Shown: positions 43,522-54,847 of the stretch, one piece after another
Layout: every line of letters starts with the position of its first letter
How positions within the stretch are numbered: the stretch's first letter is position 1
Assembly: GCA_014529385.2 (NCBI GenBank)
Contig: CM043958.1
Location: 87,644,525 to 87,708,524 of the forward strand
Source: Adiantum capillus-veneris
Taxonomy: Eukaryota; Streptophyta; Polypodiopsida; Polypodiales; Pteridaceae
Direction: 5' to 3'
Length of the DNA stretch: 64,000 nucleotides
Notes under the pieces: model-generated
What the model saw: only the letters and a program-made list of their open reading frames with translations
The model's database searches: none
What the model was told of the DNA's origin: nothing
Made by a program: the position numbers and the translations under genes

Positions 43522-45794
43522 GTTGATTATTGCGATTATTAACTTTCAGCTCAGATTTGACCAAGGTTCATACCATTGACTCATTACATATGTACAAACA
43601 ACTTTTGTAAAGGCACAAAAGATTTGGAACACCAAACTGACAAAAAATTAGATAAAAACTAAAGTTTGTACTGACTTTCTGAGTCTTGAGTCTAAATTGG
43701 AGAAAAATTAATCCAAACTTGATAAAATTTGATTCATTGGCTTATATTGATGTGATAAACAAGTGTACATGATCACTTGATAAAAAAGATGAAAAAATTT
43801 ATCAGTTGTAAATAATTACGATTATTTACATCTGTCCCATTTTTCAAAATTTTTGACCAAGTCAGCATACCACTAGTTTTACCATGTTGTAATAAGCCCA
43901 CAAACCAAATTTGATTCATTGGCTTATATTGATGTGATAAACAAGTGTACATGATCACTTGATCAAAAAGATGAAAAAATTTATCAGTTGTAAATAATTA
44001 CGATTATTTACATCTGTCCCATTTTTCAATTTTTTTGACCAAGTCAGCATACCACTAGTTTTACCATGTTGTAATAAGCCCACAAACCAAATTTGGTAAG
44101 ATTTGGATCATTGGATTGAAAACTGTGACCAATTTTACAAAGTCAGTCTGCGGAGAGAAAACTGATGACCATTTGACCAAAAATTACCCAAACTTGATGA
44201 AACTTGGCTAGAGACCTTAAGTTGAGGTGCTTAACAGATTTGTGTTAAGGTTGGAACAAAAACTTGCAAAAATTTAGAAGAAGTAAATAATCGCGATTAT
44301 TTACATCTGCTAAAAAATTGACAATCTTGCATATTTGGGCATACCACAAGGTCAAGCACATCAAGTAGACCTCACAAATCCATTTTGGTGAAATTTGGAT
44401 CACAAAAGTGAGACTTAAGCTAGATTCTTGAAATCAGAGTCTACGAACACAAAACAGTTGATAAACTTGATGAATCTTGTCCAAATTAAGTTTTAACTTG
44501 ATTCATAGGCTCAAAAGAGATCATAAAAAGACTGTTTAGGGAAAAAGTTGAAAAAATTGTTCATTTTAGGTCAAAAGTTAATAATCGCGATTATTATGTT
44601 TTGGCTCAAAACTGATCAAGGTTGATATCATAGACTCTAAGCATGATTGCAAACATCTTTTGTGAAGGCTCATAGAGTTTGGATCACAAAACATGCCAAA
44701 AACTTGCTAAAAACTGAAATCTGACTGATTGTCGAGAAATTGACTCTGACTTGATGAATCTTGTTTAAATTAAGTTTTAACTTGATTCATAGGCTCAAAT
44801 GAGATCATAAAAAGACTGTTTAGGGAAAAAGTTGAAAAAAGTGTTCATTTTAGGTCAAAAGTTAATAATCGTGATGATTAACTTTTGGCTCAAAACTGAT
44901 CAAGATTGATACCATAGACTCTAAGCATGATTACAAACATCTTTTGTGAAGGCTCAAAGAGTTTGGATCAGAAAACATGCTAAAAACTTGGTAAAAACTG
45001 AAGTCTGTACTGATTGTCAAGAAATTAAGTCTGACTTGATGAATCTTGTTCAAATTAAGTTTTAACTTGATTCATAGGCTCAAAATAGATCATAAAAAGA
45101 CTCTCCTCTAAAAAAGTTGAAAAAAGTTTTCATTTTAGGTCAAAAGTTAATAATCGCTATTATTAACTTTTGGCTCAAAACTGATCAAGGTTGATACCAT
45201 AGACTTTAAGTATGATTGCAAACATCTTTTGTGAAGGCTTATGAAGTTTGGATCACAAAACATACCAAAACCTTGATAAAAACTGAAATTTGTACTGAAT
45301 GTCCAGAACTTGAGTGTGACTTGGTAAATCTTGTTTAAATTCAGTGAAAGTTGACTCATAGGCTTATCTTGATGTGTTAAATAAGTGTACATGCTCAAAT
45401 GACCAAAATTACCAAAAGTAAATAATAGCGATTATTTACTCTTGAAAAAAAAAAGTTCCCACAAAAAAAGAAGAAGAAAAAAACCTGATGTAAATAATCG
45501 CGATTATTTACATTTGCTCTAGAATTGAGAAATTTTGCACAACTGAGCATACCACAAGGTCAAGAACATCAAGTAGACCTCACAAATCAAATTTGGTGAC
45601 ATGTGGAGCACAAAATTGAGACTTAAGCCAAATTCTTGGAATCAGAGTCTGCAGACACTAAACAATTGATAACTTGGACAAATCTTGATCAAACTCAACC
45701 AAACTTGTCCAGAGACCACAACAAGGTAATTACTTGGCAAAATAAGCCTAAAAAGTGTAGAAACTAAGAAAAGTAAATAATCAAGATTATTTAC
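43522..45794. repeat. Array of ten 22-bp palindromes at about 285-bp spacing
   Basis: Copies start at 43522, 43808, 43990, 44283, 44577, 44861, 45146, 45418, 45490 and 45773. Spacings are 286, 182, 293, 294, 284, 285, 272, 72 and 283. Two forms alternate: GTAAATAATCGCGATTATTTAC and GTTAATAATCGCGATTATTAAC. The difference is in both arms at once, so symmetry is preserved. Exact copies at 44283 and 45490. The others have changes mostly at the central CG steps. The 182 spacing comes from a recent tandem duplication. Confidence 0.95.
43726..44090 (+). repeat. Recent 183-bp tandem duplication within the array
   Basis: 43726-43907 and about 43908-44090 are nearly identical (ATTGGCTTATATTGATGTG twice, CAAGTCAGCATACCACTAG twice), each holding one palindrome. 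Confidence 0.9.
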
Positions 45795-46300
45795 TTTTGA
45801 GCCCCAGAAACAAGATTTTAGACTTTTGAGCTTGTACAATGCTAGAACAACATAATACAAGGCCATTGGTCAATTTTGGGTTCTATCGGATCCAAATTGG
45901 TACTTGTTAACTCAGTTTCAAGTTGCAGATTAGTCCTTTAGATCCTTGCAAGGATAGAACTTGGAAATCTCATTTGCTGACTCACTTAGCTCAGATTGAA
46001 GAACCAGGTTGCAGGCAAAGAATTGGGAGCTTGACAAGAGCTAAATTCAAGTTAAGTGAAAAAAATGAATAACAATCTAATCAGCAGGTTAGGTTATTCA
46101 AGGCCTAGATTTTCATCATTTTAAAGGCTGCAATCAATTATGACACTTTCGAGCTAGAGTTAATCAACTCTTGTGAGTTTAAGAGAAATCAACTGCCAAA
46201 AGTACTTTGGCAAAAGCAGTCTTATCAAATCCGAGCAGAAATTTTTTTGCTAATCAATACCAAAATCTGCTAGGAGACAGTTTTTACAGAACCAGTCGAC

Positions 46301-48725
46301 ATGGACTCATCTCGAGCTGAGAGTTCAAGTACAGCAGAGCAAGCCAGTAGCAGTGGTAACACATGTACAAGTGCAACAGAGTAGATTTTACGACTATATG
46401 GCTACAACGGAGACAAAGTCTTATATGCGGATTCAGAAGACCATAGATATCTAATGAGCAGCAAAATCAACACAGGAGCTAAGATCTTATTGATCAGAGT
46501 AAAGCTAGACTTAGAGAACTCTCAGATGTTCACATACTTCAATGGAGCCAGGTATTGCAAGCTCAAAGATGAAGTACAGATAGAAGTTCAGATAGTCAAC
46601 CCAAGTGTTTATCCAGAAATCTGCACAAGCCAGCAAAACATAAAGTTAATGCATATGCAATCGAGGTCATTGTACATGGATTACAATGGTCAAATCTATA
46701 GTCGAGAGCCAGTAATAGAAGATCCAACAAATCAGCCAGTCTAATTGGAGAACCAAACCAAAGACGATACAAAGGTCTAGATGGAGCATTCTACAGCTTG
46801 ATGCTCAATGTTTTAAAAGAAGATGCTGACAAACTGGGCAAGCATAGAAGCGGAAACTTCTCAGCAAGATCTCGACATGACAGAGACAATTGGAATACCA
46901 CCAATCATGGCATATTGCTCAGATTGTGGGACTTTTTTTTGAAGATTGTCCAAGAAATCTAGACAACAGGGACACATCAACTGCCAACAAGCAAGGTATA
47001 GAGCAAATTGGAAATGAGAATCTCGATGTAAGTGCATTTAACTCGTCACTTTTAATTGAATCAGATGATCATGCATTAACATTAGAAGCACCAGTGAAAG
47101 CATTGCAAGTTCAAAATCAACATAAATGCACAGGCACATGAAAAGCTTAAAATTGATTCTTTGAACAACAAATTCTGCATGAATTTAGTGAAGGTGTCGA
47201 GATATCACCAAAGGTTGAAAAGACTGTTAGGTTTGCTAGTGATTTTTCATCCACTACCACAAGTGTGAAATCATTCACGAGTCTAAGGGACACATCAAAC
47301 AGAATGATGTTAGCATTGTATGGCGCATATAATTCATATGCACACTATGTAGACCAAAAAGGAAAACTGTACAAAAAGGGTCAACCTGTGTTTGAACGGC
47401 CCACATACCATCGCATAGAAGTGCATCCAGTGATAGATAAGAAAGGATGGTTCATTTCAGAGGAAATAATCTAGTATAGCCCATCCTCTCAAGAGCCAAA
47501 GGATATTACCCGAGTGAACCCAGAAATGTGTTCAGAGCCAAACTTGCCTCCATTGGAAATCAAGCTTCGATGTTGTGACCAAACAAACATATACTTTGAC
47601 CAAAACAGTCGTAGATATAAACGAGAGTCTAGCATCTATGATGCATTGGGTCCTGAAACCACAGAAGCTCATATCATAGGAGACCCATGGGATAGACAAT
47701 ATTAGGGCAAAGATAATGCTATCTACAACTTGACTTAGGAAATAATTTTCCATGTTTCACGGAGATACATAGGAAACTATGTGGAAGGTTTACAGATGCC
47801 AAACATCATCAGTGCTACCCAAAGTGTACCTTCATTATCCCAAAAGGTGAGACTCAACCAGAGCCAAACAATTTTGAGCTCTCACAATGAAGCAGGCTAT
47901 AGTGATTACCCTAGGAAGGGGAGAGCTGCAAATTCATTAAGCTCAGCTCTAGTACCAGAAAATGTTACACCAGTTAGAAGCCCAAGAACTTCTAGCCAGC
48001 AGACCCCTTCAAAGCAAAAACCATTGAAAGATCATATGGTTGTTGGAAGTTTCCCACTGACCCAGATCCCATTAGAATCTGCAGAAAATTTCTTCTATGA
48101 AGATCATAAGGGACAAAAGTTTCAATTGATCTCCACAAGTCAAAGTAAAAAACCAACAAATCCCATAGCGTTCAAGAGATTGCATGAGACCAAGCTTGCA
48201 TATGCATATCGAGATGCAAATGGCAATGATTCTCAGCACGTTCATGACCTTGTACAAGCCCCTACGGATGCTAAACCTGAAGTCAAGGACTATCTGAAGA
48301 TGATACAAATCCTCAAGCTACCAAAACAGGTGATAAAAAAGACAAAATCAATGAAAGCTAAAGTCCAAAAGGCCACAAAAGGGTCACCATCCAAATCTCC
48401 TTTGAAGAGACAGATTCTGCCAAAAAGCGTGGATCTTCTAAGATCAAAAGTTACTCAAATGCAGGAACACAATGCTCACCAGTTGCAAGAAAAAGATGCA
48501 GTATTACAACAAAACGAGCCAACATCCACGGAAGCAGGTGGTCAAAGCAGAGAAAATGCAGATAAAGTTCAACCAAGTTCAATCAAGTGCAACATTGTTG
48601 GTGAAAATGAAGAAAAACTCTCAAGCAAAGTAAAGCTAGATTTTCAGTTAGACAAGAACCTCATGTCCTTTCGCACTTTGAAAAATGTGGTCAACCACAA
48701 ATGGAAGATGCTCCTGAATTTGTGA
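46301..48725 (+). pseudogene. Module-repeat ORF of the 10.6-kb element
   Basis: Starts ATG 46301 (MDSSRAESSSSTAEQASSS); TAG at 46382 and later stops and frame changes. It encodes at least five copies of a module with a hydrophobic strand, then Y-x-D-x-x-G-x-x-Y: VLYADSEDHRY (about 46415), FTYFNGARYCK (46530), SLYMDYNGQIYSRE (46670), AHYVDQKGKLYKKG (47340) and IYFDQNSRRYKRES (47590). There is a weaker one, FFYEDHKGQKF (48095). After about 48300 it is Lys/Gln/Ser-rich. I know no family with this layout. A related pair occurs at 24289-24657. It could be a gag-like structural protein or a DNA/RNA-binding repeat protein. Confidence 0.55.
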
Positions 48726-48889
48726 GCATATCAAGAGACAAACAAGCAGAATGCTGGGGAATCATCTCCAACACTATTGAAGTAAGTTCACAGATCATCA
48801 AAGCTCAATTCCATGTGATCACAGCAAAGGATATGCCAGAAGAGATCATAATGGGAATGCCAATGGCCCAGAAGATGTTAGAGATATAG
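48701..48889 (+). pseudogene. Retropepsin-like C-terminal half
   Basis: IIKAQFHVITAKDMPEEIIMGMPMAQKM has the shape of the end of an aspartic protease (F-x-V, then E-x-I-I-L-G-M-x-x). The upstream part (VKLDFQLDKNLMS, about 48640) stands where D-S/T-G should be but lacks it, so the domain is inactive or lost its catalytic Asp triad. It links this element to the gag-protease part of gypsy elements. Confidence 0.5.
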
Positions 48890-50417
48890 AATTCAATGAA
48901 GATGTAGTCTTCAAAGGCAACAAAGAATGAAGACCAAGACTGGTCACCCGCGGACGACAGCACAAGGTCCTCAAGCACAGTTAAAATGGAGACTTATATC
49001 AAAGCAGATCTTATTGAAGATGATTCATCTCCATCAATCAGAACTTCAAAAGAGCTTAAAGAAAATCATGCAATATCAAGTGCATATCAAACAAAACAAA
49101 GAGCAACCACGGAAGCTATTGAGCAGAGAATGCCATCAAAGCCAGAAGTTAAGAAGAACAAGGTTGCAGACAACTAAGAAGCAATAGAAAGTTCAAAGAT
49201 CAATCACTCATTGCCAGCTAAATCAGGTGATGTAAGTCAGATTAGAAAACAAAGTCTCAAACCACCCTCCATGGAGACACAGTTAGATCAAGATGAGACC
49301 ATGGCAAAAGCTGGACAAAGATCTTCAATAGAACCAAAAATTCCAAAATTCAGAGTTGTAGAAATCACAAGGATCAAAGAAAAATCTTGCAGAAAAAGGT
49401 AAAGCTAAAGTGGAACTTCCACCGATTAGCAAAGAAGATGTGAAAGCATATGCCTCTACATCAAAGAACCCTCATGGATCAGCTTCTTCAAGAAAGTCAG
49501 GCTTTCAAAACTTCAAGTCAATTGCTGACCCAACTAATACCTCTAAGGAGACACCAAGAAAAGCAAAGATATATAAGCCAAAGTACTCAAGAAAGCAAAG
49601 GAAAGTCAAGCAAGTGTTTGTTTTGAGCAATTTAGTCAATGTCTATGATCCGGTTTGGATTAAGGATCGGAAATCAACACAGAAAGACAAACACATGGGA
49701 TGGATAGCATCACAATGGAGCTTAAAGTAACAGGAGTACTATGGAGGTAACATACAGATATGGGTGCCAAAACCACAGGTTAGAGCATATGAAGTAACTT
49801 CAAGTCCCTCCCAAGAAAGAAGGCCCACAAGGTATCAACCTCGACAATATCCTAGGATACCTGAGAAGCAGGTATACAACATAACAACATTGAATGATGA
49901 TGATGTCTACCACGGCTTACAAAAGGATACAGAATAAAGATGGATCTCAAAGAATGTTCTTCTTGGACAAGGATTCTACACAGGGTATACAAAGATTTGG
50001 CTACCAGTCAACCACAAGCCAACTGCAACTACACCAGGCTTGCATGAAGATCTCAACATCTCAGCAGGACCTAACGCTCAACAAAGTCAACAAAGGAGTT
50101 ACAAAGGTCATCAAGTGGTTTGGATTCCTAAGTCTTGTAATGGTCCTAGTCAAAAGCCAGATGCCAAAAGTGAACAAAGGCCTCCAACAACATCAAAGGC
50201 TTCTATCAATAGGCCTAATTGGAGAATCAAACAACCAATGGAGTCTTCACAGTCAAAGAAGGACAACCCAACCAACACGAATGCAGATTCAAAGATGATA
50301 AAACATGTATGGCAAAAGAAACCTTCAATGCCAACTTGGTCCTTCACTAATCCTCTTTTTGAGGATTCAAGCTTGCTTTTACCTGAAGAAATGTTTGTAG
50401 TAAGCACAAGAATGTAA
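48890..50417 (+). pseudogene. Low-complexity ORF with W-x-P-K motifs
   Basis: Lys/Gln/Ser/Pro-rich, broken in several frames. It has recurrent motifs of the type aromatic-strand W-V/I/L-P: IQIWVPKPQ (about 49755), TKIWLPVNHK (about 49995), HQVVWIPKSC (about 50110) and VYDPVWIKDRK (about 49640). No enzyme domain. The last open stretch ends at 50415-50417. Confidence 0.45.
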
Positions 50418-51390
50418 AAAGTCAAGTCGCCAGGGTGCAAAAAAAACTCTTTGGCATAGTCAGAGTCGGACTATTGAGCCATAAAATGAGCAAAGCATTA
50501 GACCCAAAGCTTCAAGTCATATTAAAATCTGTGCTAAGAGTCATAGTTATTAGGCTTACACTCAAGCTGGAAGAGTTGAGCATATCTAAGTCATGTTGAT
50601 CATGCTGGATGAGATGAGCATAAGAGTCAAAGTCTATTAACTTACAATTGGTGGAGTGTCGTAGAGTCCAACACTCACGCACAGTGCACAGTAAGATGAG
50701 AGCACATATCCTCATCAACGAAAACCATTCTTTAAGAGGTGCCAGCTTGCAAAGCCATGTCATTTGCTTTTATAGCTACACCATCGTTTTGAAGAACCCC
50801 TCAAAATCCTTCTTGCATAGCATATTGTTCTCCATGCATTTCTATGTATGTATAAATAGGATGTCCCATCATTGGACATATGCATTAGACACCCTTTTTT
50901 TGCTTCCAACTATGCACCTTGAGTGGACTACAACAGGCACAAACCAATGTTCCATCATGCTACCCTTTCATATTTGTTGCCTTATTAATTCCATATCTAT
51001 CAGCAAATAATCCCTTGAGTACTTTATTAATATTTTCCATGCTAATAAGTACTCCAATAATGCGCGTATCCCAAAGGCACTTTTTTTCCACTGGGTTTTT
51101 TCCCTTTGGTCATCCAGGTATTAGACCCTAATTTAGAACCTCATTATTCTATTTCCTTTGTACATAATTTTCATCAATAAACAACAGTCTCATCATTATG
51201 CTATTACAATGGACAAATGCAACATCATCTCTCAAAATCGACTATTCAGACCAATGAAGCTGCTGCACCAAATTGAACCTCATCAACAAATCCAACGACA
51301 AAATGAAGATCAGCCCATCAACAACCAATCAAAAAACATTCCCTAGCCTCCACATACACTTTTCAATAGTGCTCAAGGATGGGAATTAAA
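50418..51390 (+). other. 3' untranslated region of the 10.6-kb element
   Basis: Non-coding; no RT or integrase piece found in any frame. Confidence 0.6.
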
Positions 51391-51405
51391 TTAGGAAGGG
51401 GGGAA
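51391..51405 (+). other. Polypurine tract
   Basis: TAGGAAGGGGGGAA directly before the 3' LTR. Confidence 0.8.
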
Positions 51406-52421
51406 TGTTAACTGAGTCAACGTCAGTTAATAGAAGTTGCTAAAGACCGAAGACCAAAGACATACAAATGCACATCGAGGATGAATACAAAGAAGCAGTG
51501 AAGATTGGAGTTACACACTTTTCACATTTTTCCAAAATGGCCATGTATCGTAATTTCTTGAATTATTTAGCCATTGTGATAATTGTAACGTGTTACGGGC
51601 TCAATAAGAGTTCCAAGATGTAAAGCATAGGTCACTTAGTGTACCTAGGTTGCAGATACAATAAGTGTGGAGTCTCAAAGGTCTTGGGCGCCGGACATTA
51701 CACATTTTAGACCTTGGCTAAGGTATAAAAGCCAACTTTGTAAATATTTTATTAAGTTTTTGGATAAGAAATACGCAGCGTGAGCTAATGGCACTCACTT
51801 CTCTCCTTCTTGCGCTTCCTCCTCCATCTCTGGTTGTCACATTGCGAAATCTTGTTGCATTACAACCGCACGTAAGAGCTCTACGCATTGACATAAGCCA
51901 TTCAAAGTATTTCGTAGCTTTTGGCGTCACCGACCTGCGGCCTAATTTCATCATAACTAGTAATTTACACTTTTAAATCAAAAAATAAGTATAGGCGGGG
52001 TATTGGGGCATCATTGCTAAGCATTTAGATGCATTCTGGGTCGAAAACGACTAGGTCAAAAATCCACTGCTGTTAATAATTGCGATTTTGAAACTTGACC
52101 TAAAGTGGGGTTTGAGACTATAGGCATGTGTGCTTAGGTCTTGTAAACTTGTCCTAGATGTTTTGTTACGTTTGGATGTCATTTGATTCTATAACGGATG
52201 TGATTAGCTTGCCGATGAGCGATTGGCTTTTGGTGATTTTAGTCACTTGAGTGTAGCTTGAGTTAGATGTGAGTTGTTAGTTGTTTTCCGAGAGATTGAC
52301 AACCTCTTGTAGCCTCTATGCACTAGTCGAGTCAGCTTCATCCCATGGTTTGACAAATTAATCGTGGTTCTCGCTAATATTGCAATAAGATAGGATGGTG
52401 AGGTTAGACATACGTCCCACA
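51406..52421 (+). repeat. 3' LTR of the 10.6-kb element
   Basis: TGTTAACTGAG ... CGTCCCACA, 1016 bp. It has an extra TGTACCTAGG-like 10 bp near 51640 relative to the 5' LTR, and many point differences. Confidence 0.93.
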
Positions 52422-53107
52422 CCAACCACCAAATATTTTTCTCTGATTGAACACCTAAACAAGTGTTTCCCTTCTCATTGGCATTTAGCTCCACATTGAC
52501 ACCCACCAAGGCCCTGCTCATCAACGTAACACTTACCCTTTTGAACCGTTGACCTTTAACAACTTGGCACTCATCAAGCTTCATAACAAGTATCACTTTC
52601 CCATCACATTCTTCTTGTGTCAACCCATAAAATCTTATCATTGACTCTTGGAGCTTCAACAAGTCAACATACACATTGTTAAACTCGTTGTAGCGGAAGA
52701 ATTTGATGTCTTCTAATGGCATGTCATCCTCCACATACTGAAATCCACCCAACAAGATTGCAACATCATTATTGGCACACTTTTTTGCAACATTGACACT
52801 GTAAGGTGTTGGCAGAAACCGAAACAAACCTTTTGTCCGGTGATCGAGTGTGACACTTCTATACAAAGCTTCATAGGCCTTAAAACTTATTCTTGTGCTT
52901 CTTGAGGCGACAAAATGCTCTTTAGCTCACTAAAATACTTCTACCGCAAAACATTAGCAATGCCAGTGTTGGATGGATCATCTAGTAGCTCAACCAACTC
53001 CTTTGGCTTGATGATATGCTGCAGCAAAGCACGTCCGGTTGTTTGAGCATCGGGATCAATTCCCATCATCATTCGAGCCAAGTTTTTGCAATTAGCGTTA
53101 CACCAAC

Positions 53108-53152
53108 CTACAAAACATGTAGAAAATTAGAATCTTGCATCAAGTTTCTTAC
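53108..53152 (-). other. Predicted 45-bp intron in the unknown gene
   Basis: GTAAGA donor, TTCTAAT branch-like element, TTTTGTAG acceptor. Splicing replaces a stop-terminated tail (KLDARF-stop) by an in-frame continuation. It is shorter than usual plant introns, so treat with caution. Confidence 0.4.
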
Positions 53153-53471
53153 GTTTTTTTTGAGCTCCACCACTTGAGGATAGCAAGGACATCGCTTGTC
53201 TTTTGCGCTTACGAATGTGGTAGCCGAGGGGAATGTGTGTGAGATGATTCACCGAAGCATATTTTGTGAATTGTGTTGTAGTTGAACATGATTGTTTAGT
53301 CAATGCTCCTGCTCTTTTTTTTGTTGCTGTACTTTTTGATTGAGATTCGCCATCTCATCATTCAGTTGCTTCATCTTCTTGTTGGCTTCCTCTCTAACTT
53401 GTTGTAGATCTTTCACAGACTTCTCTTGCAGTGATGAATAGGCAGCCAAGAGATGTTTACTTGCTTCTCTT

Positions 53472-53923
53472 CATTAGGCAAAATTTGGACTCACAAAGGG
53501 GCCCTTTAAGGAGTTTGACTTTACCTCTCTCTACCAAAACGGGTGCATGGATAAATTTTTGCAAACAAACTCCAAAGTTGGCGGAGGCTTGACAGTTAGA
53601 ATGTCCTCTTCAAGCTCTATCTACTGATATATAGCATGCCATGAGATTCCTCATATTTTAGAAGATTCTTTTTTTAATTCACCTATGATGTGACAACTCT
53701 GTCGGAATCTAAGTGAATCAAAAAAAGAATCTTCTAAAATATGAGGAATCTCATGGCGTGCTATATATCAGTAGATAGAGCTTGAAGAGGAAATTCTAAC
53801 TGTCAAACCTCTGCCAACTTTGGAGTTTGTTTGCAAAAATTTATCCATGTGCCCATTTCGATAGAGAGAGGTAAAGTCAAACTCTTTAAAGGGCCCCTTT
53901 GTGAGTCCAAATTTTGCCTAATG
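53472..53923. mobile_element. Foldback/MITE-like element 2, 452 bp
   Basis: CATTAGGCAAAATTTGGACT at the left end pairs with its complement ending at 53923. Arms of about 211 bp (53472-53682, 53713-53923) with few mismatches and a 30-base loop. It interrupts the coding sequence of the unknown gene. No coding capacity and no certain target duplication. Confidence 0.9.
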
Positions 53924-54235
53924 TTCAATGAAAAAAGCTGAATACAATCTTCAGCAGTAGCCAAACAATTCGTCTCTTCCATCTTCAATAAAACACAGAA
54001 GCTCAGTGACATTATGAAAGGGTAGTGGTGCATTAGTTGTTGGATCACCTGGGTAAATGTGTCCATCAACTCATAAGTTGATTGCCTTGCACCCAATGCT
54101 TTGTAGTTGATCTACAACATTGGGATTTGATGTGCCAAGTTGCACAGTAGCGTAGTTTTTCTCCAAATCAATGTTTAATCGATATCGTTTTGGCCTATTA
54201 GTAATTTCTTGCAACGGAGGGCGATTGAATGACAT

Positions 54236-54501
54236 GTTTGTTAGCTAATCAAGAAAAATAGTGAGAGTGTGTGTAATGGTGACTACTGCAAGTAGGGAAA
54301 TCTGGCTATGGAGGGAAAATGTGGAAGGTACTCAAAGATAGTAGAAAAGAATTATGTTGTGGACGGAAGAAAGAGAGGGTATGTAGCTCAATCTCCTTTG
54401 AATTCAACATATTGACCATGAGGGCTTTAGAGAGAGAAATGCAGCTACACACAAAGGTAATGGAGTTCTCCATTTCTCTCACCTGAAGCTAGAGTGGGAG
54501 G

Positions 54502-54564
<63 letters not shown>

Positions 54565-54847
54565 CATAAAGGAAGAGAGTGGGAGAGAGAGTAGATCTGT
54601 AGCTTTGGAGGATCTGCACTTTCTGACAGATGTAGGTAGCATAGAATGTCCTCTTGATGATTGGAAGGTGGAAGTGACAAGAGAGAAAAGGGGGGGAAAG
54701 AGATAGAGTTGGCTCACGTTTTAGAGAGAGAATGCAATGAGAGAATATGCAAAATCTTCTTTTTTGGCAGGGGGCTGAAAAGTGCTTCTTTTAATGAGAA
54801 CTAAGTGAGAGAGAGTGTTTTATATGTTAGAGAGAGAGGAGAGAGAT
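54236..54847. other. Upstream region of the unknown gene, with (GA)n
   Basis: No coding sequence. Purine-rich GA microsatellite at 54505-54553 followed by GGGAGAGAG stretches; would be the promoter side of the minus-strand gene. Confidence 0.5.
54505..54553 (+). repeat. (GA)n microsatellite
   Basis: About 24 GA units. Confidence 0.95.

Larger units (their letters stand above)
42851..46300 (+). other. Leader of the 10.6-kb element
   Basis: About 3.4 kb without a coding domain, made largely of diverged repeats of about 285 bp between 43380 and 45800. Confidence 0.8.
41822..52421 (+). mobile_element. Non-autonomous 10.6-kb LTR element with palindrome array
   Basis: LTRs of 1009 and 1016 bp, Asp-type primer site, 3.4-kb leader, one damaged coding region (46301-50417), purine tract. 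I find no reverse transcriptase, RNase H or integrase motif in any frame. It may be a LARD-like derivative of a gypsy lineage related to family D. The LTRs differ by frequent substitutions (about 8 in the first 100 bases) and a 10-bp indel near 51640, so the insertion is much older than the copia element. It splits the unknown minus-strand gene. No target duplication is seen (GCTGC left, CCAAC right). Confidence 0.85.
52422..54235 (-). pseudogene. Unknown minus-strand gene, 5' part
   Basis: ATG 54235 begins MSFNRPPLQEITNRPKRYR; a 1-base frameshift follows near 54085 (GARQSTYELMDTFTQVIQQL). After foldback 2 comes a coiled coil (QEKSVKDLQQVREEANKK, LNDEMANLNQKVQQQKK), a basic stretch (RKRKRQAMSLLSS), an intron, then WCNANCKNLARMMMGIDPDA and KPKELVELLDDPSNTGIANV. 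A TAG lies at 52941 (LR-x-KYFSEL). The open stretch 52866-52422 follows (LDHRTKGLFRFLP, YGLTQEECDGKVILVMKLDE, RFKRVSVTLMSRAL), ending at the LTR. It continues at 41821. The MKLDE-x-Q segment could supply an acidic catalytic residue, but that is inference. No family name. Confidence 0.62.
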
